A stretch of DNA of 64,000 nucleotides from Streptomyces sp. MST-110588 (GTDB lineage: Bacteria > Actinomycetota > Actinomycetes > Streptomycetales > Streptomycetaceae). The stretch covers positions 7,530,501 through 7,594,500 of the forward strand of contig NZ_CP074380.1 of the NCBI RefSeq assembly GCF_022695595.1, in the 5' to 3' direction. Shown here one piece after another: positions 36,216 through 45,289 of the stretch (its first letter is position 1; every line of letters begins with the position of its first letter). Position numbers and translations under genes: made by a program. The notes under the pieces are model-generated. The model had not been told where the DNA came from and searched no databases. It saw only the letters and a program-made list of their open reading frames with translations.

Positions 36216-36228
36216 TTCCGCCGGCGAG
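36201..36228 (+). terminator. Intrinsic terminator overlapping the carrier-protein stop codon
   Basis: CTCGCCGGCGG (36201-36211), a 6-base loop, and CCGCCGGCGAG (36218-36228): a perfect 11-bp stem. It is followed by GGGAAATTTTCC, unusually A/T-rich for this genome. Confidence 0.8.
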
Positions 36229-36550
36229 GGAAATTTTCCGTCATGTGTGCCGGCCCTCGGGCCTATCGCAAGGTGGGGAACAAAGGCATGCCCCGGGAAA
36301 GGAATCCGGCGCGACGAACATCTTGCACCCCTGTTTCCGCGGAACCCACCGGTTACCACACCGCACGCCGGCAGTGCCGAAAACGCCTACCGGGCACACG
36401 ATTTCAGCTCCTTGCGGCCTGGCTTGAACGGTTGCTTGCGAGCGCCACGGCACTCCCAGTAGCTTTCGGTGCGGCGCCGGGGAAACCCATGCTGAACCGC
36501 TCGTTCCACATTCGACCGTCGGGCTCAACCGATGCGCGTGGAGGCGAAAC
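36229..36550 (+). promoter_or_regulatory. Intergenic region with promoter for the EF-hand gene
   Basis: The region is less GC-rich than its surroundings and has no gene. The best sigma-70-like promoter is TTGCGA (36436-36441), an 18-base spacer and TAGCTT (36460-36465), giving a transcript start near 36472 and a leader of about 80 bases before the ATG at 36551. The A/T-rich segment 36229-36245 might be an upstream element. Confidence 0.45.
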
Positions 36551-37081
36551 ATGGCGACGGACAACGCGGCTCAAGTTTTCGACCTGCGTTTCGAGCACTT
36601 CGACGCGAACAAGGACGGCCGCATCGACCGCTCCGACTTCGAGCAAGAGGCGAACAGCCTGATCCGCGCCTTCGGCGCCGACCAGGACTCGCCGCGCGCT
36701 CTCGCCCTGAAGAACAGCTACCTGGCCGTCTACGAGTACATCGTGCGCAAGGCCGACGCGACGAGCGGCGTACTGCGCCGCGAGGAGTTCGTCGCGGCGT
36801 CGAAGGCCGCCATCACCGACCGCGGCGGCGCGGGATTCGGCGAGGTCCTGGCACCGTACGCACACGCCTGCGCCAACCTGTGCGACGCCGACGGCGACGG
36901 CGAGATCAGCCAGGACGAGTACAGCAAGTGGCTCACGGTCATCGGCGTCCCCAAGGAAGCCACGGCCGAGTCCTACCAGGCCATCGACACGGACAAGGAC
37001 GGCAAGGTCTCCGTCGAGGAGTTCATGGCGGCGATCAGGAGCTACGTCCTGGGGCAGTCGAACATCGGGATGCTCGGCTAG
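36551..37081 (+). CDS. EF-hand calcium-binding protein, calerythrin-like
   Basis: 176 residues, the calerythrin size. Three good EF loops: DANKDGRIDRSD (18-29), DADGDGEISQDE (112-123) and DTDKDGKVSVEE (146-157). A degenerate one lies near residue 69 (DATSGVLRREE). It is a cytosolic Ca2+ sensor or buffer. Its place between the carrier protein and the di-iron enzyme, inside a biosynthetic block, is uncommon. It has its own promoter and terminator, so it may be separately regulated. Confidence 0.92.
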   Translation: MATDNAAQVFDLRFEHFDANKDGRIDRSDFEQEANSLIRAFGADQDSPRALALKNSYLAVYEYIVRKADATSGVLRREEFVAASKAAITDRGGAGFGEVLAPYAHACANLCDADGDGEISQDEYSKWLTVIGVPKEATAESYQAIDTDKDGKVSVEEFMAAIRSYVLGQSNIGMLG

Positions 37082-37138
37082 GAACGCCTGCCGGCCCGCC
37101 ACGGACACGGCGGCCGGACGTGTCGTGCCCGGCCACGC

Positions 37139-37180
37139 GGCCTGCGGGAACCTCCCACGACATGGGTGTTCCCGCAGGCC
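37139..37180 (+). terminator. Long-stem terminator after the EF-hand gene
   Basis: GGCCTGCGGGAAC (37139-37151) is perfectly complementary to GTTCCCGCAGGCC (37168-37180). The intervening 16 bases contain a further CCCA/TGGG pairing. Confidence 0.75.
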
Positions 37181-37271
37181 GTCACCGGCTTGCCGCCACC
37201 GGGCCCACCGTGCCGCACGTCGCGTGATCACGGCCGGCGGCCCTGATCCGTCACCACCGGAGGACGACGCC

Positions 37272-38087
37272 ATGACCGCGACCACCATCGACGACCTGGT
37301 GAGCCGTATCCGCGACCACCGCTGCTACCACCACCCGATTTTCAAGCACTGGCAGGAAGCCGCGCCCGGCAGCACCGCTGTGGCGGCCCTGTTCCACCAG
37401 ATCAGGAGTTTTTGCGACGCCACCCGCCCGGGCGGGAAATTCCCCCAGGCCCTGACCATGCACCGGCTTACCGCCGAGAGCGCGCTGCTCCAGGAAATCG
37501 TCGAGAGCGAGGAGAACCACGGCGCCGACCTCGCGACGATGGCGGGACACATCGTCAACCGCGCCGCGGGCCGGAGGGTTTTCACCGATGTCCACGACCA
37601 GAACCTGGTCGAGACCGGACTCAAGGAATGCTCCGACCGCATTCTCGAAAACCTGCCCGGATACGACCCGGAGACCGGACTGCTGGCGCAGACACGCCGG
37701 GCGCGTGCGGCCTTCGACGGCAGGCGACGGACCGACCGGGACGCCACCTTGCGAAACCTCGGAACGGCGCTGGCACTTGAGATGATCTCCAACCGGCACC
37801 TGATTCCCGGCTGGAAGGCCGCGCTGGTCGACTCCGGCCACTACGGCGTCACCCTCGAAAGCCGTGAAATGCACTACCTGCTTGAGCACTGGGGCGAGAT
37901 CGGCGCGGAGGAACAACACGAGAAGAACGCGATCGCCGCCGTCGCATCCGTCCTGAATCCCACCACCGAGGCACTGATCACCGAGGGCGTGGACACATTC
38001 CTCGATTCTTTGGCTGCGCTGTGGGACGTGCTCGACGCCGCGCTGCTGGCATCCGGCTGCCCCGCGGACGATCTCATTTCCGCGTGA
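37272..38087 (+). CDS. Haem-oxygenase-like iron-containing redox enzyme (HDO superfamily)
   Basis: 271 residues, all-helical TenA/PqqC-like fold. Probable iron ligands lie in SEENHGADLATMAGHIV, LALEMISNRHLIPG and LLEHWGEIGAEEQHEKN; the last resembles the C-terminal His/Glu-rich helix of di-iron HDOs such as BesC, UndA and the SznF core. Known members do O2-dependent C-C cleavage, N-oxygenation or desaturation on amino acids or fatty acids. Here the substrate may be a free or carrier-bound amino acid. The gene is translationally coupled to the methyltransferase (GTGA overlap). The exact ligand set needs alignment. Confidence 0.8.
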   Translation: MTATTIDDLVSRIRDHRCYHHPIFKHWQEAAPGSTAVAALFHQIRSFCDATRPGGKFPQALTMHRLTAESALLQEIVESEENHGADLATMAGHIVNRAAGRRVFTDVHDQNLVETGLKECSDRILENLPGYDPETGLLAQTRRARAAFDGRRRTDRDATLRNLGTALALEMISNRHLIPGWKAALVDSGHYGVTLESREMHYLLEHWGEIGAEEQHEKNAIAAVASVLNPTTEALITEGVDTFLDSLAALWDVLDAALLASGCPADDLISA

Positions 38088-38941
38088 GCCGGCCGCCGGT
38101 GCAGAAGAAGCACGCGGGCACCCGGTTCGATGCGCTCGCACAGGACTACGCACGCATGGCCGCGGAGAATCCCGTACGGCTGCACAGCGAGCGCCACACC
38201 GTGCTGGAAGTACTCGGCGACCTGCGGGGAAAGACCGCCTTGGACATGGGCTGCGGTGAGGGGCGGTACACCCGGCTCCTGCGGGAACGAGGTGCGGCGC
38301 AGGTCACCGGGATCGACGCCTCGGAAGGGATGCTGGAACACGCCCGGCAGCGCGAACGCGAGGAACCGCGCGGAGTGCGGTACCTGCGCCGGGACGCCGG
38401 CCGGTCACCGGCGGCGCCGGACCCGGAGACCGACGGCACCTGCGATGTGGTGGTCTGCGTGTACATGCTTCCCTACGCGAGCACCCGGCAGGAGCTGACC
38501 GCCATGTGCGCGACGGCCCGGCGCTCGCTCAGGCCGGAAGGCGGGCGCTTGGTGACGGCCACCTTGAACCCGGATGTCTCCACCGAGCCGGGCTGGTACG
38601 ACCACTACGGATACCAGGTCCTCAGCGCGGCCGGAACCCAGGACGGCACGAAGGCCGACGGCTGTCCGTACCGGGCGAGAATCCAGGTGGGCGAGGGCTG
38701 CGTCGTGCTCGACGCGTACCGCTGGTCGGTGGCGGCCCACGAGCGCGCCCTCGGCGAAGCCGGATTCGACCACGTCACCTGGGTACGGCCGGCAGTCTCC
38801 GACGAAGGCCGCCGCCTGTTCGGGGACGCCTACTGGCGCAACTACCTCTCCTGCCCGCAGATCCTGATCGCGGACTGCGTGGCCGGGCCGGACACACGCG
38901 TGCCGCCGGCCGTCACCGACCCGCCGGAGGGCAGCGCATGA
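38084..38941 (+). CDS. Class I SAM-dependent methyltransferase
   Basis: 285 residues. SAM-binding motif LDMGCGEGRYT near residues 53-63, acidic residue GIDASEGML, motif with DVVVCVYMLPY. GTG start at 38084 overlaps the di-iron enzyme's stop; the gene overlaps the second P450 by four bases (ATGA). These three genes form one unit that probably tailors a shared intermediate. O-, N- or C-methylation cannot be told apart from sequence. Confidence 0.9.
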   Translation: MSRPPVQKKHAGTRFDALAQDYARMAAENPVRLHSERHTVLEVLGDLRGKTALDMGCGEGRYTRLLRERGAAQVTGIDASEGMLEHARQREREEPRGVRYLRRDAGRSPAAPDPETDGTCDVVVCVYMLPYASTRQELTAMCATARRSLRPEGGRLVTATLNPDVSTEPGWYDHYGYQVLSAAGTQDGTKADGCPYRARIQVGEGCVVLDAYRWSVAAHERALGEAGFDHVTWVRPAVSDEGRRLFGDAYWRNYLSCPQILIADCVAGPDTRVPPAVTDPPEGSA

Positions 38942-40101
38942 ACGTGCCCCGGGCAGAGCACGACCGGACACTGAGCCTCTACACGCTCTCCTCCCGCACA
39001 GGGCGGCAGGACGCCCGCAGCCTGTTCTCCCGCCTGAGCCGGGAAGCCCCCGTCCACTGGGACCCGTACGCCGGAACATGGCTGGTCGCAGGCCGCGACG
39101 AGGCGGCCCAGGTGTGCACCGGAGAGGAGTACAGCGCCGTACGGCTGTCGGAACTGGGCCGCTCCACCGTGCCGGGCCCCTCCTCGGACACACGGGACCG
39201 CGTCGGCGACGTACTGGCACGGCAGGCCCTCTTCCTGGACGGCCCGGCCCACACCACATGGGCGCGCATCATCCGCCACGCGCTCGCACCCGGCAGGATC
39301 GACGCACTCGCCCCGTGGATACGGCACAAGGCCGCGGAACTGGTGAACGCCGGCGGGAAGGACCACCTTGACGTCACCACCGACCTCGCCCAGCCGCTTC
39401 CGCTGGACGTGATCGCCCGGCTGTTCGGCCTGCCGGCCGCCGACCTGGCGGCGCTGCGGGTGTGGTCCAACGCCTACACCCGCATCGTCACGGGCGTGGC
39501 GCCCGAGGCCGACCCCGAGGTGTACGCACGGGTCGCCGAATTCACGGACTACGCACGGGACCTGGTCAAACACCGCCGGGCGTCGCCCGGACCGGACAGC
39601 CTGAGCACGCTGATCGCCGGGGCGGACGCCGCCGCGACGGCCGGCGGCACCGGCACCGACGACACCGACATCGCCGCCAACCTCCTCATGCTCATCGCCG
39701 CCGGACACCAGACGACCACCGGCTTCCTCGCCGGCGCGGTCCTGGAACGCATCCGCCCGGCATGGGGCCCGCTCGGCACCGGCCTGTCCCGTGAGGCCGA
39801 GGTGGAGGAACTGCTCGCCCGGGTCTCCCCGTCCCGGTTCGTGGGGCGGCTGGTCACCGCGGACACCGACCTCGGCGGCCGGCGGCTGCGGGCGGGCCAG
39901 TCCGTCGTGGTGCTGCTCGCCGCCGCCAACTGGAGCGCGCTCACCGGCCGTACGGACGGTGGCCCGCTCCCCAGGCACAGCGCGTTCGGCCACGGCAGAC
40001 ACCGCTGTCCGGGCGCCCGGCTGGCCCGACTCGAAGGCAGACTCGTACTGGAGCACCTCTTCGGGGCCGGACGGCACCCGACCTTGTCGCACCCCGCGTG
40101 A
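38938..40101 (+). CDS. Cytochrome P450 (second), atypical ExxR region
   Basis: 387 residues, CYP105-like bacterial P450. Haem loop FGHGRHRCPG with Cys357; I-helix LMLIAAGHQTTTGFLAGAV. The K-helix reads EVEELLARVSPSRFVGRLV: where E-x-x-R is expected the fourth residue is Ala, with Arg one position later. P450s with altered ExxR exist, so it may still be active. Such enzymes commonly hydroxylate amino acids bound to carrier proteins; the adjoining A-PCP gene fits that role. 40102-40183 is a short gap. Confidence 0.9.
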   Translation: MNVPRAEHDRTLSLYTLSSRTGRQDARSLFSRLSREAPVHWDPYAGTWLVAGRDEAAQVCTGEEYSAVRLSELGRSTVPGPSSDTRDRVGDVLARQALFLDGPAHTTWARIIRHALAPGRIDALAPWIRHKAAELVNAGGKDHLDVTTDLAQPLPLDVIARLFGLPAADLAALRVWSNAYTRIVTGVAPEADPEVYARVAEFTDYARDLVKHRRASPGPDSLSTLIAGADAAATAGGTGTDDTDIAANLLMLIAAGHQTTTGFLAGAVLERIRPAWGPLGTGLSREAEVEELLARVSPSRFVGRLVTADTDLGGRRLRAGQSVVVLLAAANWSALTGRTDGGPLPRHSAFGHGRHRCPGARLARLEGRLVLEHLFGAGRHPTLSHPA

Positions 40102-40183
40102 CGTGGTCGGACAACGTCAACCTGCCGTGCCCGCTGCACGTTCCGCTCTCGCTGAGCAGCCCTGCGCAGAAGGGGAGAACCGC

Positions 40184-41916
40184 ATGACTGTGGCCCAGGA
40201 CGGCTTGGCGGCGCCCGCCGTCGCCCACGACGGGGCTCTTGTGCCGGCCATGGTGGAGGAACACGCCCGCCACCGCCCCACGGCCACGGCCGTCGCCGCC
40301 GCCGACGGCTCTTTGGACTACGCGGCCCTCTCGGCCCGCGCCGACCGGTGCGCCAAGGCACTGCACCGGCGGGGAGTCCGGCCCGGCGAGCCGGTCGCCG
40401 TGCGGATGCCGCCGTCCGCCGCGGGCATCGGCGCGCTGCTGGGCGTGCTGCGCGCCGGCGCGGTCCTCCTGCCGCTGGATCCCGCGCAACCACCGTTGCG
40501 GCAGCAGGAGATCGTCACCCTCGCCGGGGCCCGGCTGGTGGTGGGCGAGGGCGCGGACACCGAGCCGTACGCGGTCACCGACAGCGGGAAGGCGCCCCGC
40601 ACCCTGGATACGACACCCGGTGCCGCGTACGTCATCCACACCTCGGGCAGTACCGGCGTTCCCAAAGGGGTGGTGTGCACCCACACGGCACTGGCCAACG
40701 TGGCACACGCTCAGCGCACGGTCTTCGGCATCACTCCCGGCGACCGGGTGGCGCAACTGGCCCCCTGGTGCGTCGACGCCTTCCTTTTCGAGGTCACCCT
40801 CGCGCTGACCGCGGGCGCCGCTCTCCATGTCGCCACGCCGGACGACCGCTACCCGGGGCCGCCCCTGGAGCGTTTCCTCGCCCGGACCCGGACCACCGCC
40901 GCGGTGATCACCCCCTCGGGGCTGCGTGCCCTCCAGCCGGAGCGGGTACCCGGCATCCAACTGGTCGTGAGCGCCGGCGAGGCCCTGCTGCCCGACCTGG
41001 CCCGTACCTGGGCGGCCGGGCGGCGCCTGGTCAACGCCTACGGCGTCACCGAAGGCACCATCTGGACCAGCTACGCCGAACTCGACGAGGAAACCCTCGG
41101 GCGCGGCGGCCCGGTACCACTGGGCCGCCCCATCCCCGGCTGCTCCCTGACCGTCCTGGACCGGCAGCTCGACCCCGTCCCTGCGGGAACGCCCGGCGAG
41201 GCGTACATCGGCGGCGCCGGCCTGGCCGCCGGATACCTCGACCAGGAGGACCTGACCGCCGAACGCTTTCCCACCACCGCCACGGGGCGCCTCTTCCGTA
41301 CGGGAGACCTCGTCGTCCACGACGGCGCGGGCGGCCTGACGTTCGTCGGACGCGCCGACGAGCAGGTCAAACTCGGCGGTATGAGGGTGGAACTCGGCGA
41401 GGTACGCCACGTCCTGAGCCGGCACCCCACCGTCCACGACTGCGCGGTGCGCCAGGACGGCCCCCGGCTGGTGGCGTACGTCGTCCCCCGCCAGGACGCC
41501 GCGGTCGACCGGCGCGCCCTGACCGAGTGGCTCGAACAGCGACTGCCGCTGCCCATGGTGCCCAGCCTGTACGTGCCCATGACGGTGCTGCCGCTGACGC
41601 TGTGGGGGAAACTCGACGTCACCGCCCTGCCCGCCCCAAGGAGGAAGTCGCCGCCCAACAGGACCGGACCTCCGCCCCGCGGTCCGCCACCGAGTCCTGG
41701 CTCACGCAGGTGACGGCGGAGCTGCTGGGTGTGCCCGCCGTCTCACCGCGCGATGACCTGTTCCTGATCGGCATGACGTCCGTGACCATGGCACGGCTGC
41801 TGCGCCGCGTGATCGAGGACCTGGACGTCGACATCGACCCCGTCGACGTCTTCGAGAACCCGACACCGGCGGAACTGGCCACCGTCCTGGACGAACGCGG
41901 CACGGAGGAGGCATGA
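40184..41916 (+). CDS. NRPS adenylation-carrier didomain protein, apparent frameshift
   Basis: About 577 residues after correction. A domain (1-490): A3 YVIHTSGSTGVPKGVV, A4 CVDAFLFEVTL, A5 NAYGVTEGTIW, A7 FRTGDLVVH, A8 ADEQVKLGGMRVELGEV, A10 TLWGKLDV. Pocket residues I can place read D-A-F-?-V-A-A-I-W-K, loosely like aromatic codes. The frame is lost at TALPAP; adding one C to the C4 run 41634-41637 continues as KEEVAAQQDRTSAPR into a PCP (SPRDDLFLIGMTSVTMARLL, Ser in place). AAGGGGAG precedes the ATG. The stop overlaps the first thioesterase. No condensation domain is attached. Confidence 0.9.
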
Positions 41917-42716
41917 GCACACAGCCCCGGCGGGGCGGCCCCGACGGTCACGGGCCCTGGTTCAACTACGTCACCCGACGGCCCGGACCCCGCCGGCGCC
42001 TGCTGTGCCTGGCGGGCGCCGGCAGCGGACCGTCGGAGTTCGTCACCTGGCACGAGGTACTGCCCCCGGACACCGAACTGTGGCCCATCCAACTGCCCGG
42101 CCGTGAAAAACGCCTGCGCGAGGAGCCGTACACCGACCTGCCCGCCCTCATGGCGGGACTGTCGGCGGCACTGGAGGCGACCGAAGGCGCCACACCGCTG
42201 CCCCTGGTCCTGTTCGGCCACAGCTTCGGCGCCCTGGTCATGTACGACCTGGCCCGCAGGATCAGCGCCCGGCAGCCGCACCGCGTCCAAGGACTCCTGG
42301 TCTCGGGCCTGGCCGCCCCCGGCCGTCCCACGCGGAACCAGGAGATCAGCCGCCTGGGCGACGCCGACCTGCTGGACTGGCTCCGCCACCTGGGCGGCAC
42401 CCCCACGGAACTGCTCGACGAAACCTGGTTCGCCACCTGGCTGCTGCGCGACGTACGAGCCTCCTACCGTATCCGCGAAGCCTACGCAGCCGCCCCCGCA
42501 CCGCCCCTGACCTGCCCCGTCATAGCCTTCGGCGGTCAGGAGGACTTCGAGGCCGACGCCGCGGACCTCGACGCGTGGGCACGGCTGACCACCGGCCGCT
42601 TCCGCAGCCACACCCTGCCCGGCGGACACTTCTTCCTCCGCGAACAGCGCGCCACCTTCCTCCGCCTCCTGCAACAGGAGCTGGACGGGCTGAACCACGC
42701 GGAGCCGCGGACATGA
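41913..42716 (+). CDS. Type II thioesterase (first)
   Basis: 267 residues, alpha/beta hydrolase. Nucleophile Ser104 in LFGHSFGALVMYDL, catalytic Asp in FGGQEDFEAD region and His in LPGGHFFLREQ. These discrete enzymes clear mis-primed carrier proteins or release product. Overlaps both neighbours by four bases. Shares LCLAGAGSGPSEF and GALVMY segments with the next gene, suggesting duplication. Confidence 0.92.
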   Translation: MSTQPRRGGPDGHGPWFNYVTRRPGPRRRLLCLAGAGSGPSEFVTWHEVLPPDTELWPIQLPGREKRLREEPYTDLPALMAGLSAALEATEGATPLPLVLFGHSFGALVMYDLARRISARQPHRVQGLLVSGLAAPGRPTRNQEISRLGDADLLDWLRHLGGTPTELLDETWFATWLLRDVRASYRIREAYAAAPAPPLTCPVIAFGGQEDFEADAADLDAWARLTTGRFRSHTLPGGHFFLREQRATFLRLLQQELDGLNHAEPRT

Positions 42717-43552
42717 ACCCGCCGACCGCTGCCGCCTTCCCGCTCTGGTTCCCCGGCGTCCCACCGGACGCGAAACCGCCCGCGCTGCTGTGCCTGGCCG
42801 GCTCGGGAGCCGGCCCCGGCGAGTTCCGTGCCTGGAAGGACGCCCTGGCCGACCGGGCGCAGGTGGCCGCGGTCGCCCTGCCCGGCCGGGAATACCGCGC
42901 CCGCGAACCCTGCATCGAGCACCTGCCGGAACTGGTCACACAACTGGCCGACGCGGCCCGGCCCCTCCTCGCGGCGCCGTTCGCGCTGTTCGGCTACAGC
43001 ACCGGCGCCCTGGTCATGTACGAGCTGGCGCGGTCGCTGCCCCGCGAACACCGGGGCAACCTGCTGCACCTGTTCGTCGGCGGACAGCCGGCCCCGCGCT
43101 GGCCGCAGACGGACAGCGGCCACAGCGACCAGAGCGACGAGCAACTGATCGGCTATCTGCGCCGCATGGGAGGCACCCCGGAAGACGTCCTCAACAGCCC
43201 CCCGTTCATGCGTCTGTTCCTGCGCTGCCTCCGCGCGGACCTGCACTTCGCCGAGCAGTACGACTACCCGGGACCCGCGGATCTGCCGTGCCCCCTGACG
43301 GTGTTCGCGGCCCGCCACGACGCCGTGGTTCCCCCGGGGACGCTTGCGGCCTGGCAGCAGGAGACCCGGCGAACCTGCCGGCGCGTGCCGCTTCCCGGCG
43401 CGCACTTCGCCTTGCGCACCGACCGCGACCTGATCATCAAGGAGATCGCCCACGACTTGTCGCACGACTTGTCGGTGGTCCGCACCGGGCCGACCGGCAC
43501 CGGGCCGACCGACACCGGCTCCCACCCTCGGCCCGACCCGCCCGGTCCGTAG
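42713..43552 (+). CDS. Type II thioesterase (second), with acquired C-terminal tail
   Basis: 279 residues. Nucleophile Ser96 in LFGYSTGALVMYEL, His in PLPGAHFALRTD. The family domain ends near residue 250 (IIKEIAHDLSHDL). The remaining ~26 residues (SVVRTGPTGTGPTDTGSHPR and on) are low-complexity and appear to be the former promoter of the USP gene whose remnant follows in the same frame after the TAG. This tail encodes two GGGCCGACCG-type stretches resembling the dormancy box. Confidence 0.88.
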   Translation: MNPPTAAAFPLWFPGVPPDAKPPALLCLAGSGAGPGEFRAWKDALADRAQVAAVALPGREYRAREPCIEHLPELVTQLADAARPLLAAPFALFGYSTGALVMYELARSLPREHRGNLLHLFVGGQPAPRWPQTDSGHSDQSDEQLIGYLRRMGGTPEDVLNSPPFMRLFLRCLRADLHFAEQYDYPGPADLPCPLTVFAARHDAVVPPGTLAAWQQETRRTCRRVPLPGAHFALRTDRDLIIKEIAHDLSHDLSVVRTGPTGTGPTDTGSHPRPDPPGP

Positions 43553-43825
43553 TCCGTAGTCAACCTGCTGTACGGGAGCTGGCGGGCGCGGGCGCTGACC
43601 GACGCGCTGCGGCCGTGGCGCTCCGCGTGCCCCGGCGTCGAGGTCACCGAGCAGTCCGTCATCGGCAACCCCGCCGATCACCTGGTGGACGTCTCGCGCG
43701 CCGCCGGGCTGCTGGTGATCGGCCGCCGGGCGCGGCGCACACCCTTGGGCGCCCGCATCGGCTCCGTCGCCCGCGCCGTCCTGCACCGCGCGACCGCACC
43801 CGTCGCCGTCGTACCCCATGACTGA
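43553..43825 (+). pseudogene. C-terminal remnant of a universal stress protein gene
   Basis: Directly after the thioesterase stop and in the same frame, about 88 codons read VNLLYGSWRARALTDALRPW and later LLVIGRRARRTPLGARIGSV with VARAVLHRATAPVAVVPHD, then TGA. This is the C-terminal part of a second USP domain. No ATG/GTG with a ribosome site precedes it. It marks the right edge of the inserted NRPS-like block, as the HAD remnant marks the left. Confidence 0.75.
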
Positions 43826-43890
43826 CCGGGTGTGCGAATCGTCGTACTCTGCTCACCCGGGAATCTTGGGAACCTGAAGGCAGGACGGAC

Positions 43891-44349
43891 GTGTTGAAGA
43901 TCGTGGTGGATGACCTCTCCGGCCCGGAGATCGCCGGATTCCTCGCCGAACACGTCCGGCAGATGCGGTCGCTCACGCCGTTGGAGAGCAAGCACGCCCT
44001 GGACCTCGACACTCTCCGCAGGCCCGGCATCACGTTCTGGTCAGCCATGGACGGTGACAGCCTGGTGGGCTGTGGTGCGATCAAGAAGCTGGATACGCAG
44101 CACGCGGAGCTCAAGTCGATGCGTACCAGGCCCACGCGGCAAAGAAGCGGAATCGCCTCCCGGTTGCTGACGCACATCCTGAGCGAGGCCAAAGGCATGG
44201 GGTTCACGCGGATGAGCCTGGAGACCGGCTCGGCCGAGTTCTTCCGGCCGGCCAGAAAACTCTACGAGAAGTTCGGCTTCAGCCCCTGTGAACCGTTCGC
44301 GGACTACCGGCCCGACCCGAACAGCACCTTCATGACCAGGCTCCTGTGA
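43891..44349 (+). CDS. GNAT family N-acetyltransferase
   Basis: 152 residues. Acetyl-CoA motif region KSMRTRPTRQRSGIASRLLT and ARKLYEKFGFSPCEPFADY are typical of YafP/YncA-like small-molecule acetyltransferases. GTG start at 43891 with AGGCAGGAC upstream. Stand-alone, no operon partner. Substrate unknown. Confidence 0.88.
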   Translation: MLKIVVDDLSGPEIAGFLAEHVRQMRSLTPLESKHALDLDTLRRPGITFWSAMDGDSLVGCGAIKKLDTQHAELKSMRTRPTRQRSGIASRLLTHILSEAKGMGFTRMSLETGSAEFFRPARKLYEKFGFSPCEPFADYRPDPNSTFMTRLL

Positions 44350-44428
44350 ACGCCGCGCGCGCGGTGCTGAGTTGCCGCGCGGTCCCGTTCACGACGCTGT
44401 TTTGACGACAGGGCCTAGACTCACCGAG

Positions 44429-44995
44429 GTGATCATCTGGTTGAACGGAACCTTCGGCGTCGGCAAGACCACCACCTCCAAGGAACTGGCCGCCGCACTG
44501 CCCAGTGCGCGGATCTTCGACTCCGAGACGGTCGGGTACATGCTCCGGCCCGTCCTGAAGTCCGTGCCGGTCGCCGACTTCCAGGAGTGGAGGCCATGGC
44601 GCCACCTGGTGGTGGAGACAGCCGTCCAGATCCTCGACTACGTCGGCGGGACTCTCGTCATTCCCCAGTCCGTGCTCGTGGAGCAGTACTGGGACGAGAT
44701 CGAGACCGGCCTGCGCGGGGCCGGCATACCGGTGCACCATTTCGTCCTCCACGCCGACCAGGACGTACTGACCACACGCATCGAGACCGACACGGTGGAG
44801 ACCGGAGCCCGCCGGTGGCGCCTGGACCATCTGCCGGACTACCGGCAGGCCCTTCCCTGGCTGAGCCGCAGAGCGCATCTCATCGACACGAACCGGAGCA
44901 CGCCCGCCGAAGTGGTCACGTCGGTCCTGGCCACCCTGATGCGATCGGGTACGCCGGTCGCGGGCACCACCGCCGACGCTGCCCCCACGTCGTGA
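44429..44995 (+). CDS. TmrB-like P-loop ATP-binding protein
   Basis: 188 residues. Starts VIIWLNGTFGVGKTTTSKEL (Walker A at the very N-terminus). ARIFDSETVGYMLRPVLK, GTLVIPQSVLVEQYW and VHHFVLHADQDVL match the layout of Bacillus TmrB, the ATP-binding tunicamycin-resistance protein. GTG at 44429 was chosen because the P-loop begins there; GACTCACCGAG upstream is a weak ribosome site. A drug-resistance role is possible but family members also occur without such function. Confidence 0.82.
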   Translation: MIIWLNGTFGVGKTTTSKELAAALPSARIFDSETVGYMLRPVLKSVPVADFQEWRPWRHLVVETAVQILDYVGGTLVIPQSVLVEQYWDEIETGLRGAGIPVHHFVLHADQDVLTTRIETDTVETGARRWRLDHLPDYRQALPWLSRRAHLIDTNRSTPAEVVTSVLATLMRSGTPVAGTTADAAPTS

Positions 44996-45289
44996 TCTCA
45001 CCAAGAGTGCCACCATCATGCGTGCTCCGGCAGCGGGCGGTTACGGGACTTCTCTCCAGGAGAGGTCCGCGACCCCGGTCTGCCCGGTCTGCCCGATCCG
45101 CCCCTTCGGCTCGCGGACCCGTCCGGGCACAGACGATGCGGTGCGGTGGGTCCACGGCCGTCCGGTTACCGTTGCGGTGCCGACCGGGAACCCCGCCCGG
45201 TGGTTCGCCGGTCGGTGGGAATTCTCTGCGCGCAGGCGTGCGCGACGCGGCCCCGCTACGGCGGCGGGGGACGGATGAAGGAGCATCTG

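Noticed and set aside
42790..43821. Long plus-strand frame covering the second thioesterase and beyond
   Set aside because: Arg/Pro/Gly-rich shadow of the thioesterase frame, without domain features.
43659..44207. Minus-strand frame opposite the GNAT gene
   Set aside because: Opposes the clearly coding GNAT frame; composition is typical of antisense frames in high-GC DNA.
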